Origin: Augochlora pura
Lineage: Eukaryota; Arthropoda; Insecta; Hymenoptera; Halictidae
Direction of reading: 5' to 3'
Length of the DNA: 64,000 nt
NCBI RefSeq assembly: GCF_028453695.1
Contig: NC_135774.1
Coordinates: 5,456,001-5,520,000, forward strand
Below the pieces are notes generated by a model, which saw only the letters and a list, made by a program, of their open reading frames with translations, did no database searches and had not been told where the DNA came from. Below are positions 13,690 through 21,068 of this stretch, piece by piece. Position numbers and translations under genes: made by a program. The number at the start of each line of letters is the position of its first letter. Positions within the stretch are counted from its first letter, which is position 1.

Positions 13690-13921
13690 TAGGCGGCATA
13701 GCTATGCCATATCCTTTCGAGTCCAGGAGACCGCCGACTTGAGTGAGGTCGCAGGTCCTCTCGATTACGTATTCGATAGAAGTGGATTCCATTAGGAATG
13801 CGTAGCTGCCTTTACCCTTGATCACTCGATCCACGCCCTCGACGTTGCTATTTGTAAATACCTCCGGCTTTGCCGAATCCATGAAGGACCACATGCGTTG
13901 GTACGTCGAGAAATTGGAATC
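13690..13921 (-). CDS. Glutamate receptor exon: ligand-binding lobe S2
   Basis: This exon holds 77 codons and one base, residues 485-561. It starts DSNFSTYQRMWSFMDSAKPE and ends DSKGYGIAMPP, then A of a split Asn. TYQRMWSFM, the conserved KGSYAFLMEST and LDSKGYGIAMP are family signatures. Glu529 in MEST is the residue that binds the ligand amino group. The acceptor is gtgatctag|GAT and the donor is CCTA|gtaagt, phase 1. Confidence 0.97.
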
Positions 13922-14587
13922 CTAGATCACGCCAGGAATTTCATCGTCGATTGCACGTGCCATTAAACCATGAAACGTCGCACGAAATTGGTTAATCTTC
14001 AAGAAGGACTATTACACGCTGCCTACCGTCCGCGGTCCGATGGAAATCACGATAGATCGACGAGAATGATTATGGTTGCTCTCGCAATGTGCGATACGTT
14101 ATCCTCGATCGAAATTTTTTATTCTATTCGAAACGTGTACTATTATTATTACTGTATATTTGAAATGCTTATTATTAGGTCTCATTGCATTTTCATATGT
14201 TTTATGCTAGTAGAATATAAATATGATATACTATTATATTGCCAATATATAATATATTACACTTCAATATGTCAAAATTCAGCGTGATCCAACGCACGCG
14301 TAATAAAAATACAGTACTATATGTAATATTACGTTATTGCGATATGTAATGCAATGACGTTAATAATAGTAGCTTTTAAGAAAGAAATAGCCTATTCTCG
14401 TGACAAGGAAATACGTCGTGAAAAATACAGACGAAATTAATGTTTCATATTATGTGAAACGAAAATCGTGAACAAGAAGACGCGGGGAACACTATCGAGG
14501 CAGTAATAGAAAAATATTGAACGAAACCGAATAAGACGATTAGACGGATGTTTGTATAGGATTCGTAAGGTATTCATGCGATCTTAC
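13922..14587 (-). other. Intron between M3 and S2 exons
   Basis: A 666-nt AT-rich intron, GT-AG. Nothing distinctive. Confidence 0.7.
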
Positions 14588-14786
14588 CCTGAAAAAGGCC
14601 GCGGTGCTGCCTCCTTTGAGGGCGCCGTATTTGATTTTCGTCTGCTTTGCGAGATCCTCCGCGCTCTCGATCGGCGAATCCATCCTCTCGACGGTGAGGA
14701 ACGCGGCCAAGTTGGCAGTGTACGAAGAAATCATGATCAAAGTGAAGAACCACCACATCCCCGCCACTATGCGAGTTGACACGGCC
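14588..14786 (-). CDS. Glutamate receptor exon: transmembrane segment M3 and start of S2
   Basis: This exon holds one base and 66 codons, residues 419-484, starting [20 protein letters not shown] and ending GGSTAAFFR. It carries the M3 helix with the gate motif [15 protein letters not shown], the most conserved stretch of the superfamily. Ser478 and Thr479 in GGST match the residues that bind the glutamate gamma-carboxylate. The acceptor is ctcatcgcag|G and the donor is AGG|gtaaga, phase 0. It accepts either pore exon, since both leave AA to form Lys418 with its first G. Confidence 0.97.
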
Positions 14787-16763
14787 CTGCGATGAGAATT
14801 TGAACGGTGCAGAGAGGTACCTTGACGGGAAAATATTCAGAATATCTCCTCCGCCAACGAATTCCCTCGCAATTTACTTCAATAGATCGTCTCGACACCG
14901 CGAGGCGTTATTAAATTCAACAATATCTAAATTTCGCTATTCTCTCGTAATCTGGTTTGTTCAGCTTCACAAATTTCGCCGCTGCGACGATTTCAATCTA
15001 ATATCGGCACCTTTTTCTACTCGTCACAAAGGGGTTTGCTTAATCCAACTCGGAATTATGCATGCTCATGCTCGAAACGGAACCACGTACAGAGACATTT
15101 TTCTCTGCATAAAGCTGTGTATCTGTGTACTTTACAATTACCATTGTATTAGAGTCTTTATTTGCTTTGATTATTTCTAACTGGCGAATTTATACTATCT
15201 TCTGTATTTTTACAGTGATCCTTTAATAAGCTTAGGAACACAGTTGGATTTACGTGACATCGTTGGCGTAAATTCTATGAAGATCGTAGGATCAAACGAT
15301 AAATAAAAGCTTCTACAAAACTTTATGCAAATTCTAATCTTCCAAAATTTTGTCTGCCAGATCTGAGCCAAAAAATAACCAAGTTTCGTTAATTAGGAAA
15401 CGGAAACGTATAAAATTCCACAGTATAGTTTCGCCCTCGTTAGTCCCAAGACTCGATTAGCCAAATTATACCGAAGAACGCTTCAAGCTTCTACGTTTAC
15501 CGGCTCATGCAACTCGCGCGCTCTATGCCGCTACGAACTATCCGTCTAATGTAACACACATGACACCAACTTAAGCGTTAATCCTACTAAATAAGGAACG
15601 ACGATAACGACTCGGGGAATAGGGGCTGCTTCGCGTAGAGCCTCGGAAGACGGAAGCGTCTAAACACAGTCTAACGAGTAGTGAAAGTGTCAGGTGTCTC
15701 GGATCAAACACGTGGAAACTGCTGCTGCTCAAATGATTCGGGTGGCTAACTCGGAACTCGCAACATTTGATTCGAGTCGACGCTACCATGACAAAAATAA
15801 CTTTCGAATTTTTCAAAAGCAACGCCTCGATTTCGCAAAGTTCTCTGCGAAAATTAGGCTCGAAAATTAGAAAAATTCAAACGAGTGAAAATGAATTATA
15901 TTACCAGGACACGTTCTACTATCGTATCAAATACCTGCCACATCTACCGTATACATATTTGCGATTTCAACGTTAATAATAACCCTTTTTAATCGTAAAT
16001 TTAAGACAATTTCTCTGACTTTTATTATTCCTATTTCACAGAACAGAATGCATTTTATGCATACGAGATCTAAACTTTGTTAGTATAAAAATGGACCGTG
16101 ATATAATAGTTTTAAGGGTACCTCGGAGCGAAAGGGCGAATCCCTCGACAAACTATTAAGCAGCAAGTTCAAAGTCTCGAAAATAGCATTCGAGAGGTAA
16201 TGGCGCAGAATGAAACTGGAAATAACGTCTAACTCGGGTCTCATCCGAATATATCCGGCGAATTGGCAGGACGTAACGAATGTTTCCGTTTCCGGCGTTT
16301 CCAATTTAAGATTCCGCGGAAAGCGTACGCGTTATCGAGCGTTCGTTCGTGGCCGTATCATTATCTTACGAGTTCCCTGGCGAACAGCAACAACTTCCAT
16401 TAAACTGGCGACGAGACAGAGAGCGGTTAGCGATAGCGAAGCACGTGTCTCGACACGCTTTAGAACGCGATCGGTTGCAGCAAGCCTACGATATAGCATA
16501 TCCAGGCTATCGTTACAGAAGAGTAGCACCTATCGACCCCCGAATCTCGTCTTCCTTCCGGCCGAACCCTCCGAAACTTCGATTTCGCCGTGTCTCCGTG
16601 TACCGTGTGCAGGTACACCAAGGTGAGCCGTCCGCGAACCGGTTTAAACTAGTTCGACACCGTGTGTATATTGGTTCGAACACCGACGCTGCCCCGTTAA
16701 CTGAATACCCGCGCAATACACGGACTCGTAGCAAACAGTTAGCGTGCTCCTTCGGTGACTTAC
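14787..16763 (-). other. Intron between exon 7b and the M3 exon
   Basis: A 2-kb intron, GT-AG. I see no third pore-exon copy and no mobile element. Confidence 0.7.
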
Positions 16764-16901
16764 TTCGGCGCTATATCAGAGCCTTGCTGCATGAGCGAGC
16801 CTATGGTGAACCAGAGCGAGTTCATCAGGGTGAACTCGTTCTCGAGGACCTCGGACTGTCCGTTGCACAGATGGGGATTCTCCCACTCGTAGGGGCTGAA
16901 C
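16764..16901 (-). CDS. Glutamate receptor pore exon 7b: M2 loop with Gln at the Q/R site
   Basis: This exon is 138 nt with the same entry and exit phases as 7a. It starts [20 protein letters not shown] and ends [17 protein letters not shown]. The Q/R-site codon is CAG (16787-16789) at exactly the same offset, 112 bases from the exon start, as CGG in 7a. Gln at this site predicts a calcium-permeable, polyamine-blocked, inwardly rectifying channel. The acceptor is gtgtctgcag|G and the donor is CCGAA|gtaagt, a near-consensus site. Other differences from 7a are Ser for Cys two positions after Q/R+1, Ala for Leu before PK, and a changed extracellular linker. There is no stop or frameshift, so this is not a decayed copy. 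Confidence 0.93.
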
Positions 16902-18760
16902 CTGCAGACACGTGAAAGGAGACGGGGAGGATTAGACCTCGGAGTCGCAACCTGCGATCGAACTAGCGTTTCTCCGTTTTATATTCGGCCCCGGACAATG
17001 CACAGTTTTCCTTCTAAAAACTGATTTGCGATTGAACCGGTTTTACGGTTTTTATACAAGAAAATAAACTCGGACTGAGATCGCTTTGGATTCTTCCAGA
17101 TCGACGGGAGAAAAGTATTTGCACGACGATAAACTTTGAGCTTCGCTCAACGTTTAATAAGCCTTCATAATTATTTAATAAGTCTTTAAGTATTTATATG
17201 TTTTTCTTGATAATATAGAACCACGATTCGCTCACTGTAGCCGCTGTTAACAGAGTACAATATTTTCCAGCGATTAGAAAACCGTATTATCGAAGCAGAA
17301 GCGAGTCGTAAATGGAATAATATTTCCACGAGGAGAATCGAAACGCAAACACACCGTTAATAGAGGTACGTCACCCACGCGTGTTTTTTCAAGTTTCGAA
17401 TCGCAGCTGCGACTCTGAGAATCGCTGTCCAATGTTAATCGATAGTCTACGAAGATCTGTAAATATTGAGCGTCTCGAGGGGAGACTGCTGTGAAATTAA
17501 TCTCCGCTGTCGAGGGAACATCGTTTTCTTGGGATCGGTAATAAACGATAGATCAACTGGTTTTAGAAACATTGATCGACGTCTGAAAACATATTGTAGA
17601 AAAAGAGACGAGGAACGAAAGGAGTTTCTTCCTGAAAATTAATTTGGCCAATCGTCAGAAAACTTTGACGAAACTCGTAATTGCTCGAGCACTTTCTCTC
17701 CGCGAATACTTTGCGGGGGGTGGGGGGGGGGGCGAGAAGGAGGGGGGAGAGAAAGTTTGTACAAGAGGGAAGTTTAATTCGTCGTTTCCCTTTCTTTAAT
17801 TGAATTTTTGATTGTTTTCTCGATTCGGGTTTCCCGGAGCTTGTCCGCAGTGTCTACGGTACATAAATGAAAAAGGTCTGAAAATTCCCTCGTTCAATTA
17901 AGAGCCTCCGTTTCACGGAGCCGCAATAAAAATTCTACATTAGAACAAGCCTTCGGGAGGATGCTACTTCATTATGACGTTTCAAAGAACAATCGTGTTC
18001 CCAGCGGAGAGTCGACCATTTTCCGACAGGCTGCCTCCCCTCGAGAAGACGCTCTTTCGCGAACTCTCAATTCTCGTGTCGAGCGTCCTTCATCTACGAG
18101 AGACTAGAAACAATCCGGCACGGTGACCAGCATCCTCGAATTTAGCGACGTTTCGCTCAGACACTTTCTTGGAATTTTAAAAGCACTTTCCTTCGTAGCA
18201 CCTCGAATTGAAAAACACACCGAGGCTAATTGTCAAACTGCGCGGATAACCATGGCCCATTATAAATTAAAATACACGGGAGCGAATTCGCCGGAGCGAA
18301 TAGCCGGAGGAATATAATTCGATTTCGAACGACACGAGTAACGATAATGTTCGACAATGCGCCGAGTTTATAAAACTCTTTCGGCTCGACGGGAACTAGA
18401 AATCCGGCGAGTTCTAAAGTAGCGTCGAAACGTCGGGAAACTCTCGGATCAGCGTGGGGCGGTTTGCGCGACGGTTCGTTCCGTTGAATAATTCATCGGC
18501 GGTCGGGGTGTATCCGGGGGGCGGTGGGAGTAAATCGGTACGAAAGTGGATCGTTGGATCGTCGATCGTCGATGCGATGCCGATTACATGCGTCCCGGTT
18601 TGAGGAGGACGCGTGTCGCGTGTCGAGGGTCTGCGAACGCAGCGAGTCGAGCTGGAGAAAGGGGCTTGGTCGGGGACGAAACAAAGGTGGACGAGAATAA
18701 ACGAAAGAGTAAACAGGTAGAAGACGTTCAAGCGATCTCGATGCCAATCTAACGGCTTAC
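16902..18760 (-). other. Intron between alternative pore exons 7a and 7b
   Basis: A 1859-nt intron with normal GT-AG borders. It contains the C/U-rich tract at 17714-17754. No M1 or M3 sequence lies between the two pore exons, which argues for alternative exons of one gene. Confidence 0.8.
17714..17754 (-). other. C/U-rich intronic tract between exons 7a and 7b
   Basis: On the transcript strand this reads UUUCUCUCCCCCCUCCUUCU followed by long C runs. It lies in the 1859-nt intron between the two pore exons, about 1 kb after 7a and 0.8 kb before 7b. It is a candidate binding site for pyrimidine-tract or poly(C)-binding splicing regulators and a pairing partner for the G-rich tract at 19046-19065. 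Confidence 0.5.
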
Positions 18761-18898
18761 TTGGGCAGAATGTCACAGCCCTGCCGCATTAAGGATCCGA
18801 TGGTGAACCACATGCAGTTGAGCAGCTTGAAGCGGTTCTCCAGATGGTCCGGGTTTTTGTTGCACGGATGAGGATTGTACCACTCGTACGGGGTGAAT
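18761..18898 (-). CDS. Glutamate receptor pore exon 7a: M2 loop with Arg at the Q/R site
   Basis: This exon is 138 nt, entering after two bases of a codon and leaving after two. It starts [20 protein letters not shown] and ends [18 protein letters not shown]2 is the re-entrant pore loop. Its Q/R-site codon is CGG (18784-18786), followed by QGCD, the arrangement of edited GluA2. By analogy with edited receptors this predicts low calcium permeability and little polyamine block. The acceptor is gatcagtttag|A and the donor is CCCAA|gtaagc. The upstream intron is only 535 nt and starts with a GC donor. It is one of a pair with 16764-16901 (31 of 47 residues identical) and is presumably used instead of it. 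Confidence 0.93.
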
Positions 18899-19045
18899 CT
18901 AAACTGATCAACTCTAGACAACGTCTGATCCCCTTCGGTCGGACGCATCTGTCTTCCCGGGCCGGCCGATCGCCATTTACGTATGAAGATTAACCGCGGC
19001 CGGGCATCCAGAAAAAGAGGTCGAACGGAATGCGACGAGCGATCG

Positions 19046-19076
19046 TCCCCCTCCCCCTTCCCTCTCCCTCCCCCCT
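19046..19076 (-). other. G-rich intronic tract upstream of exon 7a
   Basis: On the transcript strand this reads as runs of three to six G separated by single A or GA, inside the 535-nt intron and 148 nt before exon 7a. Twenty bases of it (19046-19065) are complementary, with four G-U pairs and one mismatch, to the C-rich tract at 17735-17754 on the other side of exon 7a. It could also form a G-quadruplex. Low complexity makes chance pairing possible. Confidence 0.5.
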
Positions 19077-19431
19077 AGCGATTTCATACGGTTTTTCTGC
19101 GCCGCGATTCCTCGTGAAATTAAAACCGGCGCGGCACGGTTTCGCGGAACTTGGTTCACGGGCCACCGTCGTCGATCGATATACATACTTACTCGAGCGT
19201 CTATGGGAAAACGCGATCTTTTAAGCTGCGACGGGCTCGACGTCGGCCAATTTCGAGTCTCCACGGCAGATTGAAAAATCTCTCGAACACGCGAGGAGCT
19301 TGTTAAACTCTCGACACGGTAGCTACGATATTTTTACGTCGCCGGGACCTAAAGCCACCGGATCGCTCGGTCGCCTAGTCGCTGCTGTATCTATAATACT
19401 TTTATCGAGCCTCGGAAAGCTGGATTCACTT

Positions 19432-19433
19432 GC
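19432..19433 (-). other. Non-canonical GC splice donor before the pore-exon pair
   Basis: On the transcript strand the M1 exon ends CCAG|GCAAGTGA. The sequence AG|GCAAGT is the classical strong-context GC donor. Using it joins Ala-(Ag|A)-Phe to exon 7a, or Ala-(AG|G)-Phe to 7b, in frame. The GT at +5 would break the frame. Confidence 0.88.
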
Positions 19434-19572
19434 CTGGCGAGTATGAAGAGCAGCACTGAGACGCCCAGATAAGCAGTCGCCATATAAATCCAAACGTCGA
19501 GGCTCAAGGGACTCAGGAATGAGAACAGATTCGGCGGCTGCTTTATAGGCTTGCGGTACAGGATGCTGATAC
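19434..19572 (-). CDS. Glutamate receptor exon: end of S1 and transmembrane segment M1
   Basis: This exon holds two bases, 45 codons and two bases (residues 327-371, with split G326 and R372). It starts [20 protein letters not shown] and ends in the hydrophobic M1 segment [19 protein letters not shown]. The acceptor is cgtttcag|GT. The donor is GCCAG|GCAAGT, a GC donor. The only nearby GT donor, four bases further on, would shift the frame into the pore exon. Both alternative pore exons restore the split Arg from this exon. Confidence 0.95.
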
Positions 19573-20258
19573 CTGAAACGGCAGAACCGAAAATTCATTC
19601 TCCAAATACAGTCTTAACACAATAACTGCCGTTTTCCTCGACACGTAACCATGCATAGGAATTTTATATCCGCAATAGTCCAATTTGAAAATAATAATTG
19701 TTTAATGAATTCAAAAATATTGTAAAACATCGTTGAAACATGTGCAAATAAATCTTGTCAATTTGTCTATAAAAGGTACAATAGTTTAGTCAACACTTCG
19801 CACCTCCTTAAATTCTTTAGGAAATTGCAGTGACGTGTCTAACAATATTTTCTTACAGTAGGTGCACGAATAAATGTAAAATATTTTACAACAGAGATAT
19901 TCATTACAACAGATTAATAATATGTGTAATTATTTAAGCTACAGAATACAGCTATTGAAAGTAACGACGACTATGTCCAAACTAAAAAAAGAAATTTTAA
20001 CGAGACTATACGTTTGTCGATGAGAGACTTTCAGATTCATCAAATTGCTAACGTTGTCAGAATTCGCGTGGAAATAATTATAAAAAAAATCGCGGGAATT
20101 TTCATGGGATCGGAAACCAGTCGTAGACATTGCAAGCTTGCGAATGGTTTTTCCGTTTTGCGAAATCGTGGAAAGCCAGAGCGGAGTCGTCATTAAATCA
20201 ATCCTCGGGGCCAATAAGCGGGATCAAAGCGTACCCCCTGATTAAACAGATCGCTCAC
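19573..20258 (-). other. Intron between S1 and M1 exons
   Basis: A 686-nt AT-rich intron, GT-AG, with no other feature seen. Confidence 0.7.
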
Positions 20259-20550
20259 CCAGGTTCATGAACGGCATGGTGAAATCGACCGCCTGCTCCC
20301 GATCGTACGTGATGGTGAGATCGGCGATTGCCAGATCCGCCTTCTGATCAAGCAATTCTTTCATCATCCCGTCCCACTCTTTCGTCTGCTTGTTGTAGGA
20401 CCCGTACCGTCCGTCCGGCACCAACCGGAATGTGTAATTGAACCCGAGGATCCTCGATATCTCGTAAATCAAGTCGACGCTGTAGCCCTCGTACTGTGCA
20501 TTTCCGGTGAGCGTATCGCTCGAGTCCTTCCTCATGCAGTACGGCGCGCT
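20259..20550 (-). CDS. Glutamate receptor exon: ligand-binding lobe S1
   Basis: This exon holds 97 codons plus one base, residues 229-325. It starts SAPYCMRKDSSDTLTGNAQY and ends DFTMPFMNL, with G split over the intron. The acceptor is taccctacag|AGC and the donor is CTGG|gtgagc, phase 1. EGYSVDLIYEISRILGF and LVPDGRYGS are the conserved S1 core. Arg312, in TITYDRE, is the residue that binds the glutamate alpha-carboxylate, and Thr307 matches the conserved contact Thr. The position that is Pro in vertebrate APLTIT is Asp305 here (ADLTIT), which I believe is common in insect receptors of this group. Confidence 0.97.
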
Positions 20551-20592
20551 CTGTAGGGTAATGAGCTGACGTCACAAGTCGGATACCGCGAG

Positions 20593-20619
20593 CCCCCCCC
20601 CCCCCCTCTCTCTCTCTCT
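20593..20619. repeat. Poly(C) and (TC)n microsatellite
   Basis: Fourteen C are followed by TC dinucleotides. In the transcript this is a GA/G-rich tract 43 to 69 nt before the S1 exon acceptor, close enough to influence recognition of that site. Confidence 0.95.
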
Positions 20620-20840
20620 ATCTGTCTTCTCCGTGTCTCTGTGTTTATGCAGAATGGCGCGCTTTGCACAAGCCATATTAATATTTTCTTCAGACCCAGC
20701 TGAGAGACACGTATTACCGGCTTAGAGTAGCTAGTTTCGAGAGGTCAAGAATATGTGTATACAGTGACTCTAGAAACTCTCTTTCTCTGTACTAAATATA
20801 CATGATATTTGACGGATATTTTTAACCCTTCAACCGGGAA

Positions 20841-21068
20841 TTAACCCTTTACACTCGGTTGCACCCTCTCAGGGGACATTGTAATTCTAGTATATGAATA
20901 AACATTAAAGTTTATTAGCGATTTGCAACTATTTCTCGATGTCTACAAATTCATATAAATCGAATATTATTATAACAATATTATATATATCGTATACTAT
21001 ATAATAATATAAATGTTCATAAGCGCTGGTAGGTAACACCCATGATGGCGTCGAGTGCAAAAGTTTAA
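20841..21068 (+). mobile_element. Short TTAA-flanked MITE candidate (piggyBac type)
   Basis: A 228-bp segment starts TTAACCCTTTACACTCGG and ends, read inverted, TTAAACTTTTGCACTCGA. The terminal inverted repeats share TTT, CACTCG and the TTAA duplication. It has no coding capacity. The inside is AT-rich. Its ends differ from the larger piggyBac family in the window, so it would be a different family. Confidence 0.55.

Larger units (their letters stand above)
18899..19433 (-). other. Intron between M1 and exon 7a, GC-AG type
   Basis: A 535-nt intron, the shortest in the visible gene, with a GC donor and an ordinary AG acceptor. It contains the G-rich tract at 19046-19076. Confidence 0.85.

Noticed and set aside
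16210..16915. Long plus-strand ORFs of 138 and 188 codons
   Set aside because: They lie antisense to exon 7b and its flank. The coding signal is on the minus strand.
16764..18898. Two tandem receptor genes, one per pore exon
   Set aside because: Only one M1, M3, S1, S2 and M4 exon exists, and no M1 or M3 sequence lies between the two pore exons. Phases match the shared neighbours exactly.
19427..19434. GT donor four bases after the GC donor of the M1 exon
   Set aside because: Its use would shift the frame into both pore exons and produce early stops, while the GC donor has the full AG|GCAAGT context.
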